Assembly: GCA_910588135.1 (NCBI GenBank)
Contig: CAJUOT010000005.1
Span: 1-64,000 of the forward strand
DNA length: 64,000 nt
DNA from: an uncultured Oscillospiraceae bacterium
GTDB taxonomy: Bacteria; Bacillota; Clostridia; Oscillospirales; Oscillospiraceae
Direction of reading: 5' to 3'
Position numbers and translations under genes: made by a program. Positions 8,379 through 16,369 of the stretch are shown in pieces. Position 1 is the stretch's first letter. Each line of letters starts with the position of its first letter. The notes under the pieces were generated by a model. It did no database searches. It was not told the DNA's origin and saw only the letters and a program-made list of their open reading frames with translations.

Positions 8379-8417
8379 AAAAAAGGTCCCTGCGCGTCGC
8401 GCAGGGACCTTTTTTAA
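8379..8417. terminator. Bidirectional terminator between anti-sigma gene and asnS
   Basis: The near-perfect palindrome AAAAAAGGTCCCTGCGC / GCGCAGGGACCTTTTTT has T-runs on both strands and separates convergent genes. Confidence 0.95.
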
Positions 8418-8425
8418 ATCGGAAA

Positions 8426-9820
8426 TCAAAACTCCGCATTGCCCACGGTGCGGGGGTGGGGCAGGGTGTCGCGGATGTTGGAGATGCCCGTGAGGTACAT
8501 CACCATCCGCTCGAAGCCCAGGCCGAAGCCCGCATGGCGGCAGGAGCCGTAGCGCCGCAGGTCCAGGTACCACCAGTAGTCCTCCGGATTCATGCCCAGT
8601 TCGCGGATTCTGGCTTCCAGCACGCCGATGCGCTCCTCGCGCTGGGACCCGCCGATGATCTCCCCGATGCCGGGGACCAGGCAGTCCGCCGCCGCCACGG
8701 TTTTGCCGTCGTCGTTCAGGCGCATATAGAACGCCTTGATCTCTTTGGGATAGTCGGTGACGAACACCGGCTTTTTAAATACCTGCTCGGTGAGGTAGCG
8801 CTCGTGCTCGGTCTGGAGGTCGCAGCCCCACTCCGCCTGATAGTCGAACTTGCCGTTGTTCTGCTTCAAAATCTCAATGGCGTCGGTGTAGCTCACCCGG
8901 GCGAAATCGGAGGAGGCCACGTGCTGCAAGCGCTCCACCAGCCCCTTGTCCACAAAGGAGTTGAAGAAGGCCATTTCGTCGGGGCACTTTTCCATCACGG
9001 TGTTAATGATATACTTGATCATGGCCTCGGCCACGTCCATGTCGTCGGCCAGGTCGGCGAAGGCCATCTCCGGCTCGATCATCCAGAACTCGGCGGCGTG
9101 GCGCTGGGTGTTGGAGTTCTCCGCCCGGAAGGTGGGGCCGAAGGTGTACACGCTGCCGAAAGCCATGGCAAAGTTCTCCGCGTTGAGCTGGCCGGACACG
9201 GTGAGGTTGGCGTGTTTGCCGAAGAAATCCTTCGACCAGTCCACGCCGCCGTCTGGCAGGCGGGGCGGGTTTGCCACGTCCAGGGTGGTCACCTGGAACA
9301 TCTCCCCGGCCCCCTCGCAGTCGGAGGCGGTGATGATGGGGGTGTGGACGTAGACGAAGCCCCTGTCCTGGAAGAAGCAGTGGATGGCGTGGGCGGCGAC
9401 AGAGCGGACCCGGAAGGCGGCGGAGAACAGGTTGGTGCGGGGGCGCAGGTGCTGGATGGTGCGCAGGTACTCCACGCTGTGGCGCTTCTTCTGCAAGGGG
9501 TAGTCCGGGGAGGACACGCCCTCCACCGCGATGGAGGCGGCCTTCACCTCCAGGGGCTGCTTGGCCTGGGGGGTGAGGGCCACCGTGCCGGTGACGATGA
9601 GGGCCGCGCCCACGTTCTGGCCCGCGATCTCCTTATAGTTGTCCAGCGCGTTGGCGTCCATGACGATCTGGAGGTTTTTGAAGCAGGAACCGTCGTTGAG
9701 CTCAATAAAGCCGAAGGTTTTCATGTCCCGGATGGTGCGGGCCCAGCCCATGACGGTGACGGTCCGGCCGTCCAGGCGCTCGCCGTCGGCAAAGACGGAG
9801 GCGATGGTGATGCGTTCCAT
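8426..9820 (-). CDS. asnS: Asparaginyl-tRNA synthetase
   Basis: Class IIb synthetase charging tRNA-Asn, 464 aa. An OB-fold anticodon-binding domain (residues 1-105; VTVMGWARTIRDMK) is followed by the catalytic core with motif 2 in FRAENSNTQRHAAEF and motif 3 in GLGFERMVMYLTG. The Asn-type element is supported by the overall arrangement and length. The start at 9820 (ATG) has GAGGGAACG upstream and matches the family N-terminus; a longer in-frame reading to 9868 would run into the promoter's -10 box. Single-gene unit converging on the sigma operon. Confidence 0.96.
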   Translation of the reverse strand: MERITIASVFADGERLDGRTVTVMGWARTIRDMKTFGFIELNDGSCFKNLQIVMDANALDNYKEIAGQNVGAALIVTGTVALTPQAKQPLEVKAASIAVEGVSSPDYPLQKKRHSVEYLRTIQHLRPRTNLFSAAFRVRSVAAHAIHCFFQDRGFVYVHTPIITASDCEGAGEMFQVTTLDVANPPRLPDGGVDWSKDFFGKHANLTVSGQLNAENFAMAFGSVYTFGPTFRAENSNTQRHAAEFWMIEPEMAFADLADDMDVAEAMIKYIINTVMEKCPDEMAFFNSFVDKGLVERLQHVASSDFARVSYTDAIEILKQNNGKFDYQAEWGCDLQTEHERYLTEQVFKKPVFVTDYPKEIKAFYMRLNDDGKTVAAADCLVPGIGEIIGGSQREERIGVLEARIRELGMNPEDYWWYLDLRRYGSCRHAGFGLGFERMVMYLTGISNIRDTLPHPRTVGNAEF

Positions 9821-9856
9821 ATGCGTTCCCTCGATTCGTAAGAAGTTGTGGCATTC

Positions 9857-9884
9857 AGTATACCACATTTTCCTGGTTTTGCAA
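9857..9884 (-). promoter_or_regulatory. Sigma-A promoter of asnS
   Basis: Minus strand: TTGCAA (9884-9879), 16-base spacer, TATACT (9862-9857). It overlaps the gap after ktrA. Confidence 0.75.
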
Positions 9885-9904
9885 GGGGCGGGCCCCGGGC
9901 TGTT

Positions 9905-10549
9905 TTATTTGACCATGGCGGCCACGTCGTCGGGGCGGCCCGCCACCATGATATGGGTGTCCGCCGCGAAGACGAAGCGGGCGCCGATGGGCAGAATGGC
10001 CCCGTTCTCCTTGCGCCCGATGACGTTCACATTCCACTTCTTGCGGATGTCCAGGTCAATGAGGGCCTGGCCCGCCCAGTGGTCGGGCACATCCAGCTCA
10101 AAGATGGCGTAGCCCGGGGCCAGCTCCACATAGTCCAGCGCTCCGTTGACGCTGAAGCGCATGGCGGCGCGCATGGCCATGTCCCGCTCCGGGAACACCA
10201 CCTCGTCCGCGCCGATTTTCAGCAGCAGGCGGGCGTGGAGGTCCTTGTCCGCCTTGGACACCACCATGGGGGCCCCCAGCTCCTTAAGCTGGGAGGTGAT
10301 CTCCAGGGAGGACTGGAAGTTATCGCTGATGCACACGAAGCAGAAGTCGAAGCTGGACGGGTCCAGGGAGCGCAGCACCTCCTCGTCCATGCAGTCGCCG
10401 ATTTTGGCCTGGGTGACGTGGGGGGCGATGCGGCTCACCGCCTCCTCGTCCGTGTCGATGACCAGCACCTCGTTGCCCAGGTCCATCAGCCGCAGGGCCA
10501 GATTTGTGCCGAACCGGCCCAGGCCGATCACCAGAAATGTCGCCGCCAT
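9905..10549 (-). CDS. ktrA: Potassium uptake regulator KtrA (TrkA-N/TrkA-C protein)
   Basis: Single RCK-domain regulator of 214 aa that binds nucleotides and gates KtrB. The Rossmann motif VIGLGRFGTNLALRL is at residues 6-20, an acidic strand end VLVIDTDEE follows near 29-37, and the TrkA-C domain occupies the last 80 residues; c-di-AMP commonly binds that domain in Firmicutes homologues. An in-frame GTG at 10561 sits directly against the Shine-Dalgarno AGAAAGG, so the ATG at 10549 is preferred. It lies 39 bases after ktrB in the same operon. Confidence 0.92.
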   Translation of the reverse strand: MAATFLVIGLGRFGTNLALRLMDLGNEVLVIDTDEEAVSRIAPHVTQAKIGDCMDEEVLRSLDPSSFDFCFVCISDNFQSSLEITSQLKELGAPMVVSKADKDLHARLLLKIGADEVVFPERDMAMRAAMRFSVNGALDYVELAPGYAIFELDVPDHWAGQALIDLDIRKKWNVNVIGRKENGAILPIGARFVFAADTHIMVAGRPDDVAAMVK

Positions 10550-10588
10550 AGCATTCCACACCTTTCTTGATCGGGCTTTGCGCGCCCG

Positions 10589-11926
10589 TTATCCGACCGT
10601 GATATGCTCCACCGGGTCTTTGACCCGGGGGGGCAGACGGCCCGCCAGCGCCATCATCATGGTCAGGCTGCCGATCCGCCCGCAGTACATCAGCACAATG
10701 AGGAGCCCCCGGTTGAAGGGAGACAGGGCCCGGGTGATGCCGGTGGACAGGCCCACGGTGCTCATGGCGGAAAAGACCTCGAACAGCGCGTCCTGGAGCG
10801 GGAAGGGCTGGGTGGCCAGCAGCAGGAAGCCGCCGGACATGGCCAGAACCATATACAAGGTAACCCCCGCCGCCGAGCGGTGGATCTGTTCCTCATCCAG
10901 CCGGCGGTTGAAGGCGCCCACCTCACGCCTGCCCCGGACATAGCTGGTCAGGGTGAGCAGGCACACCGCAACAGTAGTCACCTTGACGCCGCCGCCGGTG
11001 GAGCCGGGACCTGCGCCGATAAACATCAGCACAATGGTCAGCAGCCCGCCGCCGCTGGTCAGCCGGGCCAGGTCCACGGTGTTGAACCCGGCCGTCCGGG
11101 GAGAGACCGCCTGAAACAGGGCGGCCAGCGCCTGCTCCCCGTAGCCCATTCCCGCCAGCAGGTTGCCCCGCTCCGCCCACCAGAACAGCGCCGCGCCGCC
11201 CGCCGTGAGAATCAGGGTGGCGGTGAGCATGATCTTGGCGTGAAGGGAGTAGCGGCGGAAGCGCGGCCCCTTTTCCCACAGGTCCCGCCACACCAGAAAG
11301 CCCAGCCCGCCCAGCAGCACCAGGGCGCATATGGTGAGGTTCACCAGCGGGTCGTCCGCATAGTGGGTGAGGGAGCTGTAGGGCTCCCGAAAGCCCATCA
11401 AGTCAAACCCGGCGTTGCAGAAGGCGGATACGCTGTGGAAAACGGCGTACCAGAGCCCCCGGGCCCAGCCCAGCTCCGGGACAAACCGGACGGCCAGAAG
11501 CGCCGCGCCCGCCCCCTCGATAGCGGCGGTGCCCGCCAGGATATAGCGCAACAGGGCGAGCACGTCGCTCAGCCGCTCGGCGCTGACGCTCTCCATCATC
11601 AGCGAGCGCTGCTTCAGGCCGATCTTCCGGCCCAGCAGCAGCGACGCCTGGAGCATCATGGTCATATAGCCCAGCCCGCCCACCTGGATAAGAACCAGCA
11701 GAATAACCTGCCCCGGCAGGCTGAACTGGGTCCAGGTGTCCGCCACCACAAGGCCGGTGACACAGGTGGCGGAGGTGGCGGTGAACAGGCTGTCCAGAAA
11801 GGACAGGCCATGCCCGCCCCGGTTGGCGAAAGGGAGCATGAGCAGCAGCGCCCCAGCCAGGATGATGGTCAGAAAGCCCAGGGCGATGGTCCGACTGGGG
11901 GAGAGCCTGGGAAGTTTGTTTTTCAC
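10589..11926 (-). CDS. ktrB: Potassium uptake membrane subunit KtrB
   Basis: Ion-conducting subunit of a Ktr K+ transporter, 445 aa, with about eight to ten membrane segments arranged as four M1-P-M2 repeats. The pore loops each keep the family glycine: TSATCVTGL, FCNAGFDL, SPRTAGFNT and STVGLSTG; STGGGVKV follows the third repeat. It is shorter than the TrkH at 1382-2824 and clearly of the Ktr subfamily. First gene of ktrB-ktrA, read from a strong promoter at 11987-12015. The basic N-terminus (KNKLPRLSPSR) is typical. Confidence 0.94.
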   Translation of the reverse strand: MKNKLPRLSPSRTIALGFLTIILAGALLLMLPFANRGGHGLSFLDSLFTATSATCVTGLVVADTWTQFSLPGQVILLVLIQVGGLGYMTMMLQASLLLGRKIGLKQRSLMMESVSAERLSDVLALLRYILAGTAAIEGAGAALLAVRFVPELGWARGLWYAVFHSVSAFCNAGFDLMGFREPYSSLTHYADDPLVNLTICALVLLGGLGFLVWRDLWEKGPRFRRYSLHAKIMLTATLILTAGGAALFWWAERGNLLAGMGYGEQALAALFQAVSPRTAGFNTVDLARLTSGGGLLTIVLMFIGAGPGSTGGGVKVTTVAVCLLTLTSYVRGRREVGAFNRRLDEEQIHRSAAGVTLYMVLAMSGGFLLLATQPFPLQDALFEVFSAMSTVGLSTGITRALSPFNRGLLIVLMYCGRIGSLTMMMALAGRLPPRVKDPVEHITVG

Positions 11927-11986
11927 GTCAGATCCCCTTTTCCGCGCCCGGCCGTCCCGCCGGCGTTATGGAACGTTCTGCACAAC

Positions 11987-12015
11987 ATTGTATTTCTTTT
12001 GGGGTGCGGTGTCAA
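11987..12015 (-). promoter_or_regulatory. Sigma-A promoter of ktrB-ktrA
   Basis: Minus strand: TTGACA (12015-12010), 17-base spacer, TACAAT (11992-11987). Confidence 0.85.
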
Positions 12016-12442
12016 CCCCAATGAGGGAGCTGGTTATGAGGTACCTGAGTCTCAGCGGATAGATAAGGGAAGAGAAAATGGTTTAACTGACAGGTAAGGG
12101 CGTTTAAAAGACTGATAAAAGATCTAATTATAAAAGAAGCGAAGGGGTAAAAGACATGAAAGGGACTTAACAGAATAGATGATTAAAACAATAGAAAAGG
12201 ATATAATTAAGTGATAATAAGTGATAAGATATAGGAAAAATAGAGATCGGGAATAAGGATACTCCATGAAAAGAAATGAAGAGGCTCATAACTGGTAATT
12301 GAAAGTTTGAAAAATGCAGATAAAGTCCAAGAGAGAGAAGAACAAAAAGATAAGAGTAAAGCGGGCTGTGAGAAAGTTAAAAACCGAAGATAGACGGTTA
12401 AAAACTTAATCAAGACGAGTAAAAAATTTTTGAAGCAACCTA
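12016..12442. other. A-rich, low-GC non-coding tract
   Basis: From about 12060 to 12430 the plus strand is strongly purine-rich, mostly A and G, with short AT-rich words such as AATTAAGTGATAATAAGTG. It stands out sharply from the GC-rich surroundings. No reading frame with a ribosome site or coding character is visible on either strand; a 68-codon minus-strand frame (12207-12413) is only low-complexity Leu/Phe/Ser. The tract ends directly at the promoter of the next gene. It looks like transferred or decayed DNA. Confidence 0.7.
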
Positions 12443-12471
12443 TTGACCAAGCTAGGACGTTGTGCTATAAT
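12443..12471 (+). promoter_or_regulatory. Sigma-A promoter of the orphan gene at 12500
   Basis: TTGACC (12443-12448), 17-base spacer, consensus TATAAT (12466-12471). The A-rich tract directly upstream could act as an UP element. Confidence 0.88.
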
Positions 12472-12499
12472 GAAGATAAGTCAGAAAGGGGGGAGCGTA

Positions 12500-13261
12500 A
12501 TGTCCGGACGAGAAAAGAGCGCCCTATACCCCAAGGCCAGTTGGAACGACTGCCTTGAGTTTACGAGGACGATTGCCGGCTTTAACTTAAAATCTGTATC
12601 TTACAAAGAGGTGGCCAAGAAATATGGCGTAAACAATCTCGGGACCAAATCTTTTGTCGGCAGGATCAGCACCTGCAAGCAGTTCGGTCTTATCACCACC
12701 ACTGGGGGCGAGGCAATCCAGCTCACTGACACGGCCAAGCGGCTCTTGTTCCCTACGGGGGAAGATGTGCGGCCAATTGAACTCGCCTGCTTCTCCGCAC
12801 CGCCCCTGTATGGCAAGCTGGTGACTGCCTACGACGGGAAAGCGGTTCCCAGCCAGGACATTTTGGCGAATATCCTGATGACAAACCATCGTATCCAGCC
12901 CACGGTGAAGGATATGGCGGCGCGGTTGTTCCTTGAGAGCGCCTCGCAGCTCAATTTGGTGAAGGGCGGCATCCTGTGCTACTCTGAAACGGAAGATGAA
13001 TCAAAAAAAGACCAGAGCCCTCCGACAAAAAACCAGGGACAGGGACTGGAGGGGGCGGCCCAGCCCATCGTCGCGCCTGCCCCGGCCTGCGTGGTCCCGG
13101 CAGAGGGGGACGCCGACTACATCACCCAGTCCATCCCCTTTGCATCTGGCAAGGTTGCCCGGTTTATCATCCCAGTGGATGCTGGGGAGGACGACCTTCT
13201 GCTCCTGCGGGATATGTTTGACGTGTTGCTGAAGCGCAAGTTCAAGGTTAAGATAGAATAA
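12500..13261 (+). CDS. Hypothetical protein with winged-helix-like N-terminus
   Basis: A 253-aa soluble protein I do not recognise by name. Residues 15-80 (SVSYKEVAKKYGV, then FVGRISTCKQFGLI and LTDTAKRLLFP) have the rhythm of a winged-helix or replication-initiator-like DNA-binding domain: helix, turn, recognition helix, small wing. A Gln/Pro/Ala-rich linker (about 170-205) leads to a C-terminal block, IPFASGKVARFIIPVDAGEDDLLLLRDM, that looks like a small alpha/beta domain. The ATG at 12500 follows GAAAGGGGGGAG; earlier in-frame ATGs lie within or before the -10 box. Its position after an A-rich tract and its less GC-rich start suggest accessory origin. Confidence 0.65.
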   Translation: MSGREKSALYPKASWNDCLEFTRTIAGFNLKSVSYKEVAKKYGVNNLGTKSFVGRISTCKQFGLITTTGGEAIQLTDTAKRLLFPTGEDVRPIELACFSAPPLYGKLVTAYDGKAVPSQDILANILMTNHRIQPTVKDMAARLFLESASQLNLVKGGILCYSETEDESKKDQSPPTKNQGQGLEGAAQPIVAPAPACVVPAEGDADYITQSIPFASGKVARFIIPVDAGEDDLLLLRDMFDVLLKRKFKVKIE

Positions 13262-13290
13262 AAAAGCAGACCACCCGTAAGGTGGCCTGC
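13261..13290 (-). terminator. Hairpin after the orphan gene, with a T-run on the minus strand
   Basis: GCAGACCACC / GGTGGCCTGC (13266-13275 with 13281-13290, one mismatch) has its T-run on the minus strand, although the nearest upstream gene is on the plus strand. It may still act as a weak plus-strand terminator, or be a remnant of a lost minus-strand gene. Confidence 0.5.
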
Positions 13291-13418
13291 CTCTTGAACC
13301 TGTGCGCACACACAGATCCTGTCGGCGCGTATGCCGGGGTGCATGAATGCACAACTTCATTGTACCATACCCTGCCGCGGAGTTCAAGAGGAACCTTCTG
13401 ACAAGGAGGTGCTACTCT

Positions 13419-13544
13419 ATGGTTGATGATTACGTGGAGATCTTTACCCCGTACATCACGCGAAAGGGCGTGCGTGTTTGGGCCAGCCAGTATGGCCTGA
13501 AGGCGTTTTGCCTGCGCATCCCCCGCGAGAAGTACCGCGGATAA
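13419..13544 (+). CDS. Small basic protein, 41 aa, unknown function
   Basis: The ORF starts with ATG at 13419, 10 bases after a perfect ACAAGGAGGTG ribosome site. The product, which contains YITRKGVRVWASQYGLKAF, resembles the tiny basic proteins often found in Clostridia mobile elements, but I cannot name a family. It is followed within 7 bases by a strong terminator, which supports it being a real gene. It may be transcribed with the gene at 12500, about 160 bases upstream. Confidence 0.6.
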   Translation: MVDDYVEIFTPYITRKGVRVWASQYGLKAFCLRIPREKYRG

Positions 13545-13550
13545 TCCACA

Positions 13551-13586
13551 GCGAGGGCCTGCTCCGGCGCAGGCCCTCGCTTTTTG
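13551..13586 (+). terminator. Intrinsic terminator after the 41-aa ORF
   Basis: An 11-bp perfect stem (13551-13561 with 13570-13580) is followed by TTTTTGCGTTTTTT. Confidence 0.92.
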
Positions 13587-13602
13587 CGTTTTTTGGGAAA
13601 GG

Positions 13603-14343
13603 CTATCCGTGAAGGTTGCGCCATTCCCCGGGAGAGACGCCCTCCAGCTTTTTGAATACCCGGGAAAAATGGGCGGTGTCGGCGTAGCCCACCCGCTCGG
13701 CAATCTCGCTGATGCGCAGGGCCGGGTCCTCCAGCAGCTCGCGGGCGTGGCGCATCCGCTCGGCGTTGAGCACGTCGTAAAACGCCTGCCCCAGGTGTTT
13801 GTTCAGCAGCTTGGACAGGTGCCACTGGCTGACAAAGCAGTGGTCCGCCACCTCCTGAAGGGACAGCTTTGAGCCGCTGTGCAGGGCGATGTACGCCCTG
13901 GCCTGCCGGACAATGAAGCTGTTGGCGGCGGCGTCCGGTTCCTCCGGCTCCCGGCTCTCCGGGGGGAGACGGTCCAGCGTGCCGGTCATGTAGGCCAGCG
14001 CCTCTTCCAGCTCGTCCATTTTGGAGGGCTTGAGCAGGAACCGGGTCACACCCAGCCGGATGGCTCGCTGGGCATACTCAAAGTCCCGGTAGCCGGTGAG
14101 GACGGCGATCTGCATCCGGGGAAACTCTCCCTTCAGCCCCGCAAGCATGGTCAGCCCGTCCTCCCCGGGCATTTTGATGTCGGTGAACAAGATATCCGGG
14201 CGGTGCTCCCGGATGGCCTGCGCGCCCGAGCGGGCGTCGCAGGCGGTGGCCGCCACCTGGCAGTTGTGGGCGGCCCAGTCCACCACCTGCCGCAGCCCCT
14301 CCACGATGAGGGCCTCGTCGTCCACCAGCACGACCTTGTACAT
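13603..14343 (-). CDS. Two-component response regulator, YesN/AraC type
   Basis: A 246-aa cytoplasmic regulator. The receiver domain (residues 1-120) has the acidic pair DD at 8-9, phospho-acceptor Asp55 in FTDIKMP, and the lysine in FLLKPSK near 106. An AraC-type double helix-turn-helix (about 148-245) has FVSQWHLSKLLNKHLGQAF and the signature GYADTAHFSRVFKKLEGVSPGEWR. It is the last gene of the minus-strand sugar locus; the cognate histidine kinase is probably the YesM-type protein at 17862-19571, four genes upstream. It likely activates the transporter and phosphorylase genes in response to the imported sugar. Confidence 0.93.
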   Translation of the reverse strand: MYKVVLVDDEALIVEGLRQVVDWAAHNCQVAATACDARSGAQAIREHRPDILFTDIKMPGEDGLTMLAGLKGEFPRMQIAVLTGYRDFEYAQRAIRLGVTRFLLKPSKMDELEEALAYMTGTLDRLPPESREPEEPDAAANSFIVRQARAYIALHSGSKLSLQEVADHCFVSQWHLSKLLNKHLGQAFYDVLNAERMRHARELLEDPALRISEIAERVGYADTAHFSRVFKKLEGVSPGEWRNLHG

Positions 14344-14437
14344 ATGCCGTCACCTCCTGAGATCATGATACCAGGAAAAATCAGGATGCGCAAGGGCGGC
14401 CGCCATGTTTCGCGCAAAACAACCGTTCTGATCCGGG

Positions 14438-15295
14438 TCAGCCCTTGACCGCCCCGGCGGTGAGGCCCTTGATGATGTGCTTCTGGAGCATGACGTACAC
14501 CACCAGTACGGGGATGACGATGAGCACCACCGACGCCGCCATCAGGCCGTAATCCACTCCGGCCTGGGAGCTGATCTCATTGAGCAGCAGGGTAATGGTC
14601 TTTTCCCGGGGCACCCGGAGGAAGAAGTTCTGGGTGAACAGGTCGTTGTAGCTCCACAGGAAGGAGAAAATGGCCACCGTGGCGAAGGACGACTTGGCCG
14701 CGGGCATGATGATGTGGAAATACACCTGGAACACGTGGCAGCCGTCCACATAGGCGCTCTCCTCTAGCTCAATGGGCACCGACTCGATAAAGCCCATAAG
14801 CACGATGGTGGCGAAGCACAGGTTGCCCGCGATCTGGGGCAGGATCACGGCCAGCAGGGACAGCCAGCGGCTGCCGCTGCTGGCGATGCCCCAGGCGGCC
14901 TCCATGCGGAACACCGGGATGATGGTGGAGAACACCGGGAACATCATCCCCGCCATGATGAGGCTGTAGCATACGCCCCGCAGCTTGAAGCGGTAGCGCA
15001 CCAGCCCATAGGCCGCCAGCCCCGCCAGAACCACCACCACGATGGTGACGGAGACGGACACGATGAGGCTGTTCAGGTAGGCGTTGCCGAAGTCAAACCG
15101 CTCCATGGCCTTGGTGTAATTGTCCATGGTGAAGCCGTTTCCCGGGGTGGGAATGGAGAAGGAGTCCTTGCGGATGAGCCCTTTGTCCCGGAAGGAGTTC
15201 AAAATGACCCACACAAAGGGGTACAGGGTGGTCAGCGCCCAGACGGTGAGGGCCCCATAGGTGCAAACCTTTGCCGGCGTTATTTTTCTGCCCAT
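14438..15295 (-). CDS. Carbohydrate ABC transporter permease, MalG family
   Basis: Inner-membrane permease of 285 aa with six predicted membrane segments. The ATPase-contact (EAA) loop lies near residues 180-200 in FIESVPIELEESAYVDG. Starts 12 bases after the other permease stops, so both are co-translated and form the heterodimeric channel of a CUT1-type importer. The substrate is set by the binding protein at 16370; from gene context a beta-linked disaccharide is likely. No ATPase is encoded in the locus. Confidence 0.93.
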   Translation of the reverse strand: MGRKITPAKVCTYGALTVWALTTLYPFVWVILNSFRDKGLIRKDSFSIPTPGNGFTMDNYTKAMERFDFGNAYLNSLIVSVSVTIVVVVLAGLAAYGLVRYRFKLRGVCYSLIMAGMMFPVFSTIIPVFRMEAAWGIASSGSRWLSLLAVILPQIAGNLCFATIVLMGFIESVPIELEESAYVDGCHVFQVYFHIIMPAAKSSFATVAIFSFLWSYNDLFTQNFFLRVPREKTITLLLNEISSQAGVDYGLMAASVVLIVIPVLVVYVMLQKHIIKGLTAGAVKG

Positions 15296-15307
15296 GACGC
15301 GCCCTCC

Positions 15308-16207
15308 TTACAAATCGTTCCGGGGCTTGAACACCCGGTTGGCCACGTTGGACAGCACCACCCCCAGCACCACGATGAGCATGGCGATGGTGGAGCCATA
15401 GTCCACGTTGCCGCGGTTGAAGGTCTGGTGGTACATATAGGTGCCGGTGAGCCAGCCCCGGTTCTGGGGCATCCCCGCGCCGAACATCACCCAGGGCAGG
15501 TCAAACACCTTCAGCGCCCCGGTGATGGCCAGCACCAGGCAGGTGCACAGCACGTTGCGCAGCAGGGGCAGGGTGATGTAGCGCACCTTGGCAAGGCCCA
15601 CGCAGCCGTCCAGGGCGGCGGCCTCGTAGAGGTCCTGGGAGATGTTGTTCAGCCCCGTCACCAGAATCACGAAGTAGAAGCCCACGTACTGCCACATCAC
15701 AGGGGTGAGCATGGTGGGCAGGAAGTGGTCCGCGTCCTTCCAGTCGATGTTTTTGGAGATCAGGCCCAGGTTCATCAAAAGCTGGTTGAGCATACCGCCG
15801 TTGAACAGGAAGATCAGGTTGAACATCAGGCCCAGGGCGGTGGCGGAGATGACGATGGGGAAGAAATACAGGGTGCGGAACGCCTGGGCCCCCACCCGGA
15901 TGGAGTCCACCAGCAGGGCCAGAATGAGGGCGATGCCCACCTGGAACACCACGGTGCAGACGGTGAGCAGCACCGTATTGATCAGGGCGGTGCGCAGGTG
16001 GGGGTCCCGGAAGAGCTCGGCGTAGTTGGACCACCAGGGGTCGTTGAGCCCCTGGGCGGGAGTGCCCAGGCCGGTGATGTCGGAGAAGCTGTTGATGATA
16101 TTCTGGACGAAGGGATAGTAGAGGTAGAGGATCAGGAACAGGAACGCCGGGAGCAGAAAGACCACCAGCGGGCCTTTTCGTTTATACAGGGTGGAGCTTG
16201 AACTCAT
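15308..16207 (-). CDS. Carbohydrate ABC transporter permease, MalF family
   Basis: Membrane permease of 299 aa with six predicted segments; the EAA loop near residues 195-215 reads ISQDLYEAAALDGC. It pairs with the MalG-type permease directly downstream. About 160 bases separate it from the solute-binding protein gene, and this gap holds a long hairpin at 16251-16307 that probably lowers expression of the permeases relative to the binding protein. Confidence 0.93.
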   Translation of the reverse strand: MSSSSTLYKRKGPLVVFLLPAFLFLILYLYYPFVQNIINSFSDITGLGTPAQGLNDPWWSNYAELFRDPHLRTALINTVLLTVCTVVFQVGIALILALLVDSIRVGAQAFRTLYFFPIVISATALGLMFNLIFLFNGGMLNQLLMNLGLISKNIDWKDADHFLPTMLTPVMWQYVGFYFVILVTGLNNISQDLYEAAALDGCVGLAKVRYITLPLLRNVLCTCLVLAITGALKVFDLPWVMFGAGMPQNRGWLTGTYMYHQTFNRGNVDYGSTIAMLIVVLGVVLSNVANRVFKPRNDL

Positions 16208-16250
16208 GTGCGGTCACCTTCCCTTGTAGTTGATGTGAGAGGGTTCCGGT

Positions 16251-16307
16251 CGCCCCTAAAAGCCGACCCGCAACCCAGCGAAGCGGTTGCGGGTCGGAGA
16301 TGGGGCG
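16251..16307 (-). promoter_or_regulatory. Intercistronic hairpin between binding-protein and permease genes
   Basis: An outer CGCCCC/GGGGCG stem (16251-16256, 16302-16307) encloses a 13-bp perfect stem (16263-16275 with 16285-16297). There is no T-run, so it is more likely an mRNA stabiliser or partial attenuator than a full terminator. Confidence 0.7.
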
Positions 16308-16369
16308 CAAGGGAGCGGACGAAGCCTTCGGCGCGGCCGGAAGCAAAGTCAGGCGGACTTTGTACCGAA

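Noticed and set aside
12207..12413. 68-codon minus-strand reading frame in the A-rich tract
   Set aside because: Composition is low-complexity Leu/Phe/Ser caused by A-rich opposite strand, with no ribosome site and no domain.
12443..13544. Prophage or integrative element
   Set aside because: No integrase, transposase, att-like direct repeats or structural phage genes are visible around the orphan gene and small ORF.
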